Assembly: GCA_002336915.1 (NCBI GenBank)
Contig: DDET01000026.1
Coordinates: 102,925 to 166,924 of the forward strand
Reading direction: 5' to 3'
DNA: 64,000 nucleotides
Source of the DNA: Bacteroidetes bacterium UBA1947
GTDB lineage: Bacteria; Bacteroidota; Bacteroidia; Chitinophagales; Chitinophagaceae
Part shown: positions 34,783-44,499 of the stretch, in pieces
Position numbering within the stretch: position 1 is the first letter of the stretch
Layout of the letters: each line of letters begins with the position of its first letter
Notes under the pieces: model-generated
Database searches by the model: none
Told to the model about the DNA's origin: nothing
What the model saw: the letters and a program-made list of their open reading frames with translations, nothing else
Position numbers and translations under genes: made by a program

Positions 34783-35244
34783 ATGAAAAGACATGAGAGC
34801 ATAGTAGCACTTTCCAGGGAGCATCATTTTGGATTGCTTTTTTGCTGGAAGATAAGACAGGGTATAAAAAAGCAGGTGCCGCCTGAAAGGATACAGCCTT
34901 ATGTAAAATACTTTTGGGACAATCATTTACAGCGGCATTTTGAAGAGGAAGAAACACTATTGTTTGCCTGCCTTCAGGATAGTTTGGTGGAGCAAGCGGT
35001 GCTTGAGCATAGACACATAAGGGAATTAGTGGACACTGTCTCCAATACAAACGCCGTTACCGAAAACCAACTGAATAACCTTGTTGATACAGTAGACGGT
35101 CATATTCGTTTTGAAGAGCGGACTTTATTCCCTCATATTGAAAGAGAGTTAACTGAGAAGAAGCTTGCTGAATTAGAAGTTCGTTTGCGGGAATTACACC
35201 AGGGTCAGGAAAAAGATGAATACTTAGATGAGTTCTGGATTTAG
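34783..35244 (+). CDS. Hemerythrin-domain protein
   Basis: A 153-residue four-helix bundle with potential di-iron ligands in RHESIVALSREHHFGLL, FWDNHLQRHFEEEETLLF, LEHRHIRELV and VDGHIRFEERTLFPH. The HxxxE and HFxxEE patterns are those of hemerythrin HHE domains. It could sense or buffer O2/NO in the cytoplasm and complements the RIC protein in the same operon. Spacing 11 bases from the previous gene. Confidence 0.85.
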   Translation: MKRHESIVALSREHHFGLLFCWKIRQGIKKQVPPERIQPYVKYFWDNHLQRHFEEEETLLFACLQDSLVEQAVLEHRHIRELVDTVSNTNAVTENQLNNLVDTVDGHIRFEERTLFPHIERELTEKKLAELEVRLRELHQGQEKDEYLDEFWI

Positions 35245-35246
35245 AA

Positions 35247-35576
35247 GTGATTATGAATAAGCAGGATGAGATCAGGATTAAAATAATATCGGACGGAGAA
35301 GAACATCTTATCAGCACGTATAGGAATGAATACCGTTCGTTGATGGCGCTTATCAGCGATAAGCTATATCCAGATGGCTTCGGAGAATGTGGCGGTATGG
35401 GTAGGTGTGCTACCTGCCAGGTGCGATTAGACAATACGCAAGAGATCGTCGGTATAGACAGGAACGAGTTTTCAACCCTGTTCAAACAAGGCATTACCGA
35501 TCCATCCGTACGTCTGAGTTGCCAACTATTGATCAATGCTTCTTTGAATACGCTTACTATTACTGTTTTAGCATAA
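35247..35576 (+). CDS. 2Fe-2S ferredoxin
   Basis: 109 residues with CGGMGRCATC (Cx5Cx2C) and a later LSCQ. They supply the four ligands of a plant/adrenodoxin-type 2Fe-2S cluster. The gene starts two bases after the hemerythrin stop. It is a likely electron carrier between the reductase at 36101 and one of the di-iron or haem proteins of the cluster. Confidence 0.85.
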   Translation: MIMNKQDEIRIKIISDGEEHLISTYRNEYRSLMALISDKLYPDGFGECGGMGRCATCQVRLDNTQEIVGIDRNEFSTLFKQGITDPSVRLSCQLLINASLNTLTITVLA

Positions 35577-35670
35577 ATTAAAGCATGTAGGCCGTGCTGC
35601 ATAGTTCCATTATTATAAAACGATATCCTGTTTGAACACTTAATTGTTACCTAAAATAGAAAATGACAAA

Positions 35671-36087
35671 ATGGAAGAAAAAATTAATAATGCTACTACG
35701 CAACGCCCACAAGGGGAACGCACTATTGATGCATCTTTAGTTACAATAAACCTTATCTCGTTTATTAAACAGATAAAAGATGAGAAACCATGGAAAGACA
35801 GCGACCGAAATGCTATAACGGTTTTCAAAACAAATGGTATGCGTATCGTGCTCATTGCATTGCATAAAGGTGCCGAAATGAGCAAACATTTAGCAGACGG
35901 CATAATCAGCCTGCAAGTGCTGGAAGGGCATATCATCTTTATTGTGGAAGAGCTCTCTGTTGAGTTGGGCAAGGGAGAAATGCTGACATTGCATGAGCGT
36001 ATTCCGCATAATGTACTGGCTAAAGAGGAAACAATTTTTCTATTAACACTTACAACAACGTTGCCAGGGAAATATTACAATCAATAA
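35671..36087 (+). CDS. Cupin-domain protein
   Basis: From ATG 35671 (the longer frame needs a TTG start) the protein has 138 residues. A single cupin barrel is visible: VLIALHKGAEMSKHLADG, LQVLEGHIIFIVEELSVELGKGEMLTLHERIPHNV. The HxH of classical cupin motif 1 is reduced, and His in motif 2 (PHN) is present. Likely a small metal-binding or regulatory protein; in similar clusters cupins accompany NO-stress genes. Function not certain. Confidence 0.7.
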   Translation: MEEKINNATTQRPQGERTIDASLVTINLISFIKQIKDEKPWKDSDRNAITVFKTNGMRIVLIALHKGAEMSKHLADGIISLQVLEGHIIFIVEELSVELGKGEMLTLHERIPHNVLAKEETIFLLTLTTTLPGKYYNQ

Positions 36088-36100
36088 AATTAGAATCGAT

Positions 36101-36772
36101 ATGGAACAGCATACAGTAAGAGTAAAATCAGTTGATAAAGTCACTCGTGATGTGGTGAAAATTGTAACTGAAAAACCTGACAATTACACATTCAACCCAG
36201 GGCAAGCCACCGAAGTTTCTTTAAACAAAGACGGTTGGGTGGATGAAAGAAGACCTTTTACTTTCACTTGTCTTCCAGAGAATGAATACATCGAATTTAC
36301 CATCAAAACATATCCCGCTCACAATGGAGTTACCAACCAACTTCTGCAACTTAAAATGGGCGATGAGTTGATTTTGCATGATGTGTTCGGGGCAATCAAT
36401 TACATAGGCGAGGGTGTATTTATTGCGGGAGGTGCCGGAGTTACTCCGTTTCTTGCAATCTTCAGGTATCTCCAATCAAAAAATGAAATAGGCAATAACA
36501 AACTCATATTTGCCAATAAAACAAAAGATGACATCATACACGAACAGGAATTTAGTAGGTTACTTGGCAATAATTTTATCAACATATTATCAGATGAAAA
36601 GGTTGCTGGTTATGCACAGGGATTCATTACCCAGGATTTTCTAAAATCAAACATTGAGGATCTCAACAAATATTTTTATGTATGTGGGCCTCCACCAATG
36701 ATGGATGCAATTGAGAAAATGCTCGTGAATTTACACGTGCATAAAAAATCAATTATCAAAGAAGCATTTTAG
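36101..36772 (+). CDS. FAD/NAD(P)-binding ferredoxin or flavodoxin reductase
   Basis: A 223-residue ferredoxin-NADP reductase fold. The FAD-binding barrel has RRPFTFT, and the NAD(P)-binding domain carries GVFIAGGAGVTPFLAIFRYL and YVCGPPPMMDAIEKML. It probably delivers electrons to the ferredoxin encoded 0.5 kb upstream and thereby to the globin, hemerythrin or RIC proteins. It is the last tightly packed gene of the cluster; 130 bases follow before the next gene. Confidence 0.85.
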   Translation: MEQHTVRVKSVDKVTRDVVKIVTEKPDNYTFNPGQATEVSLNKDGWVDERRPFTFTCLPENEYIEFTIKTYPAHNGVTNQLLQLKMGDELILHDVFGAINYIGEGVFIAGGAGVTPFLAIFRYLQSKNEIGNNKLIFANKTKDDIIHEQEFSRLLGNNFINILSDEKVAGYAQGFITQDFLKSNIEDLNKYFYVCGPPPMMDAIEKMLVNLHVHKKSIIKEAF

Positions 36773-36903
36773 TTGAATATGGAGCAGAGACATGATATTT
36801 AGCCAGAATTATTGTGAGTACTTTTGAATTATGTGGCATGAGCTAGAAATAGGCTTAATAAAGCTGCAACACTGTAGCAGGATATCTAATTTGGGAAACA
36901 ATA

Positions 36904-37437
36904 TTGACAAAATGGAATAAGACCATATGGACCATTGGCCACTCCACGCATTCACTTGACGTGTTTTTGGCCATGCTGCGTTCATTCAAAATTGAATTGG
37001 TCGTAGATATCAGAAGTTTTCCGGGTTCACGTAAGTTTCCGCAATTTAACAAAGAGGCATTGGAAATTTCTTTACCCCAGAATGGTATTCAATATATTCA
37101 TTTAAAAGACCTTGGCGGAAGAAGAAAAGTAAACCCGGAGTCTAAAAATACCTCCTGGCGCAATGCTGCGTTTCGTGGCTATGCCGATTATATGGAAACG
37201 GATGCATTTAAAGAGGGGGTAAACATGCTTGAAAAAACTGCACTGAAACAACGCACGGCTTATATGTGTTCAGAAGCAGTATGGTGGCGTTGTCATCGCT
37301 CTATGGTATCCGATTATTTAAAAACTCACGGTTGGAAAGTGATGCACATTATGAGTATTGGAAAAGAACAAGAACATCCTTATACTGCTCCTGCAAGGAT
37401 TGTTAATGGGGAGTTGAGCTATGAACTGGAATTGTAA
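36904..37437 (+). CDS. DUF488 family protein
   Basis: 177 residues starting TIWTIGHSTHSLDVFLAML with VVDIRSFPGSRKFPQFN, the DUF488 signature, and CSEAVWWRCHRSMVSDYL near the C-terminus. The conserved Cys/His pairs may bind metal. The frame begins with TTG at 36904; no ATG is close enough. The family is often found next to DNA-repair genes and here precedes a uracil-DNA-glycosylase-like gene. Biochemical role unknown. Confidence 0.75.
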   Translation: MTKWNKTIWTIGHSTHSLDVFLAMLRSFKIELVVDIRSFPGSRKFPQFNKEALEISLPQNGIQYIHLKDLGGRRKVNPESKNTSWRNAAFRGYADYMETDAFKEGVNMLEKTALKQRTAYMCSEAVWWRCHRSMVSDYLKTHGWKVMHIMSIGKEQEHPYTAPARIVNGELSYELEL

Positions 37438-37450
37438 AAAAAGAAAACGG

Positions 37451-38041
37451 ATGGAGACTCTTTTAGATAAAATACAGCGATGTGAAGTTTGTAAAGCTCA
37501 TTTGCCATGTGGCCCAAGGCCGGTTGTTCAGTTAAGTCCTTACTCAAAAATAACTATTATCAGCCAAGCCCCTGGCAGGCGCGTTCATGAAACGGGAATT
37601 CCGTGGAATGATGCAAGTGGCAGAAAACTAAGAGAATGGATCAATGTAGATGAAGCTACCTTTTATGACCCGCTTATTTTTTCGATATTGCCTATGGGGT
37701 TTTGTTATCCAGGTAAAGGGATTTCTGGTGATCTCCCCCCACGTAGCGAATGTGCTCCATTATGGCATCCGCAAATTTTAAATTCTTTCGAATATCGACC
37801 ATTCATTTTATTGATAGGACAATATGCACAATGTTACTATCTAAAAAAAGCGGGCAAAAATAGTCTCACGGAAACTGTAAAAAATTATAAAGAATACCTT
37901 CCGGAATATTTTCCTTTGCCACATCCATCACCTCGAAATCAAAATTGGGTGAAGATAAATCCATGGTTTATGCACGAAGTAATTCCTGAATTGCGTGAAA
38001 AGATAAGATTAACAATCTATACAGCAATCCCAAAACTTTGA
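37451..38041 (+). CDS. Uracil-DNA glycosylase-family protein
   Basis: SQAPGRRVHETGIPWNDASG corresponds to motif A of family 4/5-like uracil-DNA glycosylases, and LPHPSPRN to the His-containing motif B. CEVCKAHLPCGP near the N-terminus supplies cysteines where family 4 enzymes bind an Fe-S cluster, although only part of the set is visible. ATG 37451 (METLLDKIQRC) avoids a 17-base overlap with DUF488. It probably excises uracil from DNA in the cytoplasm. Confidence 0.75.
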   Translation: METLLDKIQRCEVCKAHLPCGPRPVVQLSPYSKITIISQAPGRRVHETGIPWNDASGRKLREWINVDEATFYDPLIFSILPMGFCYPGKGISGDLPPRSECAPLWHPQILNSFEYRPFILLIGQYAQCYYLKKAGKNSLTETVKNYKEYLPEYFPLPHPSPRNQNWVKINPWFMHEVIPELREKIRLTIYTAIPKL

Positions 38042-38088
38042 TCGATGAAGTAAGTAAATAAGTATTTTTATTTTAAGAATTATCACTC

Positions 38089-38409
38089 ATGCAATTTGTA
38101 TATCATGATCCGAGGACTGTCACCAATCCAAAAAAGTTTATTAAGAAGGTAACGGTATTATACGATGGCAAAGAAGAGGGGTTTTCTCTCGCTGTTATTG
38201 ACTGGGAAGGCACCGATCACATCGGTATCAGATGGAATGTGGCTATAAAAGAAAGGACTGACGTGGAAAAGCAAACTGGGAAGGTAAAATGTGTAGGGTC
38301 GCCGTCATCATGTGAGATACCATCCTGGTTTATTCTACCTCGTGAATTATTCAATCCCACACTGTTTGATAAAGACAGCAGTATGTTTAAGGATTTAATT
38401 GTTGGGTAG
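38089..38409 (+). CDS. Hypothetical small protein (106 aa)
   Basis: A soluble alpha/beta protein (MQFVYHDPRTVTNPKKFI, EEGFSLAVIDWEGTDHIGIRW). It contains PSSCEIPSWFILPRELF. No membrane segment and no family recognised. It lies 47 bases after the glycosylase-like gene on the same strand, so it may be part of the same transcript. Confidence 0.5.
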   Translation: MQFVYHDPRTVTNPKKFIKKVTVLYDGKEEGFSLAVIDWEGTDHIGIRWNVAIKERTDVEKQTGKVKCVGSPSSCEIPSWFILPRELFNPTLFDKDSSMFKDLIVG

Positions 38410-38463
38410 TTGAATTAAATTGCTAGATGTTCGACCAAATCCCTTGCTTTAAGCTGGAAGGGC

Positions 38464-40101
38464 TTAAGTGTCCGCAAGCAGATCAAAGTATTCGTCATCT
38501 TCATTTTTTCCTCCATAGCCTTTACCTATAAATTCAGCGGTTTTCAAAAATTCAATTTTATTGATCCATTTCACCATTTTATAACCCAATTGATTTTCTA
38601 TTCTAAGCCTTAACGGCGCACCATATTTTTCGGGAAGCGCATGGTAATTCATTTCCCAAGCGAGAATAGATTCTGGTTTAAGACAATTATCGAGGCTATG
38701 CGTGTCGTAATAAGTTCCACCATAAAGGCCCTCACCGAAGGAATAAAATACTGCTATTGTTACGGCAGGGAAAGGTTTGACCAGGTCTATAAGCATTTTA
38801 ACTGGTATGCCGCCCCATTCGGCAATCCCGGACCAGCCTTGTATGCAATGGTGCATGGTGATATTTTGTTCCAGTCCCATTTTTTTAAGGTCTTCCAGTG
38901 AAAGTTCAACAGGATTTTCTACTAGACCGTCTATCTTCAGCTTGAAATCCTTAAAATCATTTGCTGCAAGCTGACGCCACTCTTCAGACTCCGGCATCTT
39001 TCCGTTTACCCAAAAGTAGGGCGAGATATCCTTTTGTTTGTAATAAGCCTTGGGCCGAAGCTTATTGATCGTCTTAAGCCATAAAGTACCATTGATAGCA
39101 GCTTCCGTTCTTTGCAGCGAACGCGGTCTTTGCCAGGATATCCAATGTGCCAGGAAACCAAAAGCTACGGTGAATAGAACGATACCAAGCCCGATGTATA
39201 ATCCTGTATGGCTGACAGGATCATCAGTATTTACGGTTATATGGTTCATATTGCGGGTAAGCCCTGTTGCTGCAGCCATCGCAACATGAATGATGATAAA
39301 AGCTACAAAGGCCAGCATAACCAAAAAATGAACCGAGCGTGCGCCCTGCCTGTTACCAAAAAGTTTGGGTAGCCAATGGAAACGATTTTCAATGGCCGGG
39401 GACATTGACATTCCGCTAAGCATCGCGATAGGTGCCAAAATAAAAACCACGCCGAAGTAGGAGATTTGTTGAAGGGCATTAAAATGATAAAAGCCATTGG
39501 GCTCGATGGGCATGTGAAACGTTGCATAATGTACAAAAACATTCCATGCATCGGGCAGTACCTGCCATGAGGATGGAATTAACCGTTTCCATTGATTTGT
39601 AAAAAACAATAACGCAATACATACCACGCCATTAAACAGGAAAAACGGAACTGTAATAAAATGCTATGACCTGGCAATTCCTACGGAATGGCGGTATCCA
39701 GGCAGCCCAGCTATCGGGTTTAAGTACCTTGCATCTTCTTTGGCGGTATAAACCCGGTCATCAGGCACCTTTACAGGGGTAAAGCGTATCCACTCTGAAC
39801 GTGGAGAACAGCCATGATTCCAGTACAGGCGTGGATGATCGGCAAGTATTGAAAGCCCGCTCCTGATAATAAGCATCAAAAAAAAGAAATTAACCCAATG
39901 GCTAAGACACAGCCATAGCGGAAAGCCTTTGGGGTCAGCGGGGGTGATTTCAGACATCACTATTGAAGGATCTGGCGGCAAACCAAATATCAAGTATCGC
40001 AGCCATGCCATGCCTATCGTCAAAAAGAAAAAAACAAAAATTATTACAATAGCGTATGGGTTTATGCCAATGGACATTCGCCTATCCTGGGGAAAGTGCA
40101 T
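38464..40101 (-). pseudogene. Cytochrome b-molybdopterin oxidoreductase fusion interrupted by an amber codon
   Basis: Two frames in the same phase (40101 to 39664, and 39663 to 38464) are separated only by TAG at 39664-39666. The joined protein (about 545 codons) has a b-type cytochrome-like membrane part with about six helices (CLSHWVNFFFLMLIIRSG, WHF-like region after the stop, FLVMLAFVAFIIIHVAMA). It then has a sulfite-oxidase-like molybdopterin domain with the Mo-ligating Cys in TMHHCIQGWSGIAEWGG and the substrate-side KWINKIEF. The residue expected at the stop is Trp (GIARS-W-HFI). Either the gene is inactive or the base is a sequencing error. It would couple oxidation of a small oxyanion-type substrate to quinone. 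Confidence 0.75.
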
Positions 40102-40409
40102 TGCACGCTCTGCTTCGTTAAAATTTGTAGATGTGATGACATAATTTGGACTGATAAGCAAGGTTTCGAAAGAGGCAAGAACAAATTCGACATAAGTAAA
40201 GATTTGTTTATCAGTTTCAACAATGAAGACAAGCTTATCACACGAATAAAATGACAGCAGCCAACAGTGAATTGCTGCAAGTGTGGCTGAACTACTACTA
40301 TTTAGCTGACAAATAACACGGCATCTGATTATCTTTATTCGATTGCATTGCTGCCAATACCACACCTGACAGCAATGCCCTAGTTAACCGAAACATAATA
40401 AATGTCGAA

Positions 40410-41555
40410 ATGACGATATTTTTCTCTTGGCAATCGGACTTGAACTTAAACAACAACAAGAACTTCATTGAAGGTTGTATCAAGACTGCTATTAGTGAAT
40501 TCAATAAGGAAAATAAGCTACTGGTTGCTTTCACTTTAGACAAGGATACTTCTGGAGAACCTGGCAATCCAGAAATAATTAATACGATCTTGAATAAGAT
40601 TGACAATTCAAGAATGTTCATTTGTGACCTATCAATAATTAACTCAGATTACCACGGTCGTAAGACCCCTAATCCAAACGTAATATTTGAACTCGGTTAT
40701 GCTATAAAATCATTAGGCTGGGAAAAAATTGTATGCATAGTTAATCAAGAATTTGGATTGGCGGAAGATTTACCGTTTGATATTAAACACAGACGACTAA
40801 TAGGATACAACCTCAGCTCTAAGGACAAGCAAGTTGAAAAGAAAAAAATAGTAGCAGCTATAAAAACAAACTTGACCATTTTAAGGGACCGAGGTTTACT
40901 TCACGATGAGTTGGAAGACTATTTCAAAAGAGATATTGATACCGAATTTTTAACTATTATAAATCACTTTAGAAAAATAGTTTTGAATGAATCAAGTAGT
41001 AAACTTTTATCGGATACAGGATTGGTTTTAAATCTATCAAAAGAGGTGCTGAAAGACAACATTGCAAACAGAGACATACTTGGATTTCACCTATTCAAAA
41101 ATTTCGAATTAAACGCACAGTCACTCAAGAAGCAAATTGATAATATCATTTCTGTTTCGAATTTTAAAAAGGAAAAGATAGTTACACTTGTAAAGTTTAA
41201 AGAATGGTTGGATTGGTATAACGCATTTACAAACGGAAGAAATTACTCTGATCTATTTATCAAGGGTAATGAAGCAGTTGGATTTAAAACAATCTCTTCC
41301 AATAATCCTGAACTACCTAATAGGATGATTTTAGGTAAACTGCTGCCCAATGACAAATTAATGGTTGCTGACTTTGGTGATATCAAACTAAAAGACAGGG
41401 TTCAACATTCAACCCATTTGCATCAGGTTAATCAAAAACACGTCGACAACTATTCAAAACTATTATTTAGCTTCATTGAAATAACAAATGAATGGCTTGA
41501 CAAAACAGGAGGCGAATTCATTGTGGACACATTTAATCAATTTGAGATGAAATAA
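40410..41555 (+). CDS. TIR-like nucleotide-hydrolase effector (candidate defence protein)
   Basis: The first about 150 residues match the TIR-like (nucleotide-binding) fold: IFFSWQSDLNLNNNKNF, a variable loop, MFICDLSII and NPNVIFELGYA with a conserved glutamate (Glu94) in the position of TIR NADase catalysis. The remaining 230 residues are helical and unrecognised, probably a sensor or oligomerisation domain. There is no signal peptide. It stands alone next to a decayed integrase. Such single-gene TIR proteins are often anti-phage effectors that deplete NAD+, but that role is inferred from family knowledge and is not shown here. Confidence 0.7.
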   Translation: MTIFFSWQSDLNLNNNKNFIEGCIKTAISEFNKENKLLVAFTLDKDTSGEPGNPEIINTILNKIDNSRMFICDLSIINSDYHGRKTPNPNVIFELGYAIKSLGWEKIVCIVNQEFGLAEDLPFDIKHRRLIGYNLSSKDKQVEKKKIVAAIKTNLTILRDRGLLHDELEDYFKRDIDTEFLTIINHFRKIVLNESSSKLLSDTGLVLNLSKEVLKDNIANRDILGFHLFKNFELNAQSLKKQIDNIISVSNFKKEKIVTLVKFKEWLDWYNAFTNGRNYSDLFIKGNEAVGFKTISSNNPELPNRMILGKLLPNDKLMVADFGDIKLKDRVQHSTHLHQVNQKHVDNYSKLLFSFIEITNEWLDKTGGEFIVDTFNQFEMK

Positions 41556-41946
41556 CCTGGGCATAACATGGTTTTGTGTCATGCGGGGGCGACGTGCAAA
41601 CTTAGAGTTTTGTACTTCTAATGAACTTTTAGTAATAAATTAAAACTTTGCGCTCCGAAACCTGCCCGAACGCAAAGCATGAAACCGTTCGTTCTCGCGG
41701 ATCCATTCCATGAGACCGTTTATTCTTTAAACAGCCAAAATCTTCAAATCTTCAATAATCCGGTTCGAGAAAAGTCCAATCCGGGTCACCATGGTGAGGA
41801 TTACAGAAATGTAATCCTTACTTGTTTTTACATAAGTTTACTTTAAGCGATTGATTTTTAAGATATTATAACAAGAGCCTCTGAAGAGTCTTTCCTACCT
41901 TTATACAGGTTTACACATTGTTAATCGACTAAAAATCGACCAAATT
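41556..41946. other. Gene-free stretch with hairpin and tRNA-like 3' end
   Basis: No coding frame is convincing. It contains GGATTACA-GAAA-TGTAATCC (41799-41818), a perfect hairpin. Before it, CGGTTCGAG...CCGGGTCACCA resembles a degenerate tRNA 3' end with CCA. It lies directly ahead of the decayed integrase, a common place for an attachment-site scar. The tRNA comparison is weak. Confidence 0.35.
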
Positions 41947-43281
41947 ATGTTGTTACCGATTAAAGCCATCATTGGCAAGAAGCCTCGTAAAGACGGTAGT
42001 TCCGTCATCTATTTTCAATACTGTTATAGCTCCACTAACAGGGTATTGCTTAACACTGAAATAGCAGTGCCTAGTATCCATTGGAATAGAAAACGCCAGT
42101 CTATTTCTAAGTCATTACCAGAAGAATTAGGAAATGCCGAAACCCTAAACGCTGACTTGCGCCGAATGCTCAAAACAATTGAGACTATCGTAGAGCACGG
42201 TAACAGAAACGATGTTGAAAATCTTGGAACATATGTAAAAGGACTATTTACCCCGCCTTCAATGCTGACAGCCTTTCTGAAGTTCCGCTAAACATTATTC
42301 CTGTAAAGCGAAAAGTACCCAAGCTATTTGACCAGATTGACGACTATATAAGAGGCAAAGAGAAAAAAGTTGTAAGTACAGCAATGCTAAAGCAGATGAA
42401 AGAGCGCTTATTAGCCTACCAGATTTCAAGTGGTAAGGAGATTAGCTTTTCCTCGCTCGACTATACCTTCTACCTGGGCTTTGTTGATTTCCTTACCTAT
42501 GACTACCAGTTGCGACGGAAGAAAATTCCTGAATACGGGCTTAAATTAAGCACCATTGGCACCTCCATTAAGCATCTGCGAGTGTTTGTAAACGACAGGG
42601 TACGCAGAAAAATAATCCCTGCAATCGATCTGACAGATTTTAAGATATTAGACGAGGAGGCCGACGCCATTTATTTAACCAATGACGAAATTGGGCAAAT
42701 ATATTACGCCGACCTATCAGCATATCCCTATTTGGAGGAATACCGGGACTTGTTTGTTTTAGGCTGTCTTACAGGCTTGCGATTTTCAGACTATTCTACA
42801 CTGGACTTTAAGGATTTTAGAAAAGGAATGCTTTATAAAAAAACTCAGAAAACTACTGATTGGGTTGTTATCCCCCCTGAAAAACGAGGCAAAGGAAATC
42901 TTTATCCGGCAGCTGAAAAATGGGACACCAAAAGTTTCAAATCCCCTATTCAATCGATATATAAAGCAAATTGCAAACATCGCAGGCATCACCGAGGAAA
43001 TCATGTTTAGTTACAAGAAAGGCAACAAGGACGTAATTGTCAGAAAGCCCAAATGCGATTGGGTTACCTCGCATACGTGTAGACGCTCATTTTGTACTAA
43101 TGAATATCTGGCCGGAACGGATGTAAACCTTATTATGAGAATTTCGGGCCACAAAACCTACAAAGATTTTTTCAAGTACATACGGATTAACCAAGAGGAG
43201 GCAGCAAAGAAGATACTAGAGATATGGAATACGAGAGGAAACATGCAAGCCTTTGCACTGCCCATCGCAAAAACTGCCTAA
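41947..43281 (+). pseudogene. Tyrosine recombinase (Bacteroidota Arm-DBD type) with two frameshifts
   Basis: Three frames together spell one integrase of about 440 residues. An Arm DNA-binding start (KPRKDGSSVIYFQYCY) passes to a SAM-like core domain after a frame change near 42252 (in the run TTTACCCCGCC). A second change occurs near 42872 in a run of six C. The catalytic domain has Arg in GCLTGLRFSDY, HTCRR, ISGHKTYKDFFKYIR with His and Tyr. Both shifts are at C runs. It is either a dead integrase, a phase-variable gene or homopolymer sequencing error. The adjacent HTH gene is the usual excisionase neighbour. Confidence 0.8.
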
Positions 43282-43592
43282 TTACATGTCCTTTGGAGCA
43301 TTAGTTTTTCAATATCGCTCCAAAGGTAAAACACCCGGCTCTTGATCTTGTAAGGCTTTAACAATCCTTCCTTGGCGTAGGCATGAAGCGTCTGTCTAGA
43401 TACCTGCAGCATTTTACAAACCTCGGTAGCTTTATAAAGCGGTTTTTGCATCATTCCCGATACTTCGTAGTTAACAGGCTTTTCGTCCGTTGCTTTCATC
43501 TTTTGCAGCTCACTGCGCAATAACTGACGTATTTTCTCCCATAAATCATCGGGCTCGTAAGGAAATAAAATCGGGGTATGTTGGTTGTTCAT
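43278..43592 (-). CDS. Helix-turn-helix excisionase-like protein
   Basis: From ATG 43592 (MNNQHTPILFPYEPDD) 104 residues. The C-terminal half has a MerR/Xis-like helix-turn-helix: PLYKATEVCKMLQVSRQTLHAYAKEGLLKPYKI, then FYLWSDIEKL. This domain commonly directs excision or transcription in Bacteroidota integrative elements. The gene converges on the decayed integrase with their ends overlapping by four bases. Confidence 0.8.
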   Translation of the reverse strand: MNNQHTPILFPYEPDDLWEKIRQLLRSELQKMKATDEKPVNYEVSGMMQKPLYKATEVCKMLQVSRQTLHAYAKEGLLKPYKIKSRVFYLWSDIEKLMLQRTCN

Positions 43593-43608
43593 AATCTTTA
43601 GCTTTAAA

Positions 43609-44336
43609 TTATTCCGTGTCATCATCATTGTCTTCGTCATCCTCTGAAACGTTGTTATTATCCGTTTGTTCCTTGTCGTCACCTTTATCTTCATTGTCTT
43701 CTTCGGTGTCTATATCTCTGTCTTGGCCGTCATCGGAAGTTTCCGGTTCATTGTTATCTCTACTATCCTGACTTTGCTGCCGATCACCACCATTGCCAGC
43801 CCGTAAGTCTTGCAATTCAAGTAACGATTCTTGTTCCTTATCTAAATGCTGACTTTCCTTTTCGTATCGAGTATGCGTTTGAGCTTAATTGTTTCCCGGT
43901 ACATGTCTTTGAACATATTGTAAGGCTCCGAGCCTCTTGCTTTGTATACTTTAACAAATTGCTCCCTGAACTGCGCTTTTGCATCGGCGGTCAGGCTTAA
44001 TTTTGACAAGAAAGTATCTATCGTCTTCGCGGTCTGGCCTAGATAAATGAGGTGGTAAGGGGAGGCTTTAAGCAGATACAGACTAGCATTTATACTATCC
44101 TTATACCGGGAAAAGCTGTCGGCAAGTGTAAGAGAGCGGAATGGAGAGTTAGGTAAATTTTTCTGTGGTGTTGGCAGGGCATGTGCCTTTTCGACCTTTT
44201 CCTTGACACCATTTACTTTTGCGCCAAGCGCGGGGAAGTTTTTTACGGCTACATTTTCAAGCTGGGAGGCAGCCGGTGCTGTCGCGACAAGGAAAAAGAA
44301 CGTGATTAAGAACAGGCATCGCAGAAAAAAGGACAT
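43609..44336 (-). pseudogene. Secreted protein with acidic tail, probably split by a frameshift
   Basis: The 164-residue frame (43842-44336) has a signal peptide (SFFLRCLFLITFFFLVATAPAAS) and helical segments. It ends RILDTKRKVSI. The neighbouring frame runs from near 43860 to 43609 without an ATG and reads ESQHLDKEQESLLELQ followed by an Asp/Glu-rich tail. This would continue the helical segment naturally after a one-base shift. I therefore treat both as one gene. The alternative is an intact short gene at 43842-44336 plus a chance acidic frame. No function recognised. Confidence 0.5.
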
Positions 44337-44411
44337 TGCAAGGCAATTTAGCGGTGCTCAAAATACTAATTGTAGCAGGGAAATATAAATAAAAATATTT
44401 TTTAACGGGCG

Positions 44412-44439
44412 TAGGGGTATAGGGCAGGTATGTTGTCAT
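44412..44439 (+). promoter_or_regulatory. ECF-type promoter, copy 1
   Basis: TAGGGGTATA-N11-TTGTCAT. The same bipartite sequence, with the same spacing, occurs at 47914 and 49062. It lies 60 bases before the ATG at 44500 of the ECF sigma gene, so autoregulation is likely. Confidence 0.8.
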
Positions 44440-44499
44440 CCTTATATGCAGGCATTGAGTGAAGCTAGTATATTTGAGCTCAGTTTTCGAAACACAGGC

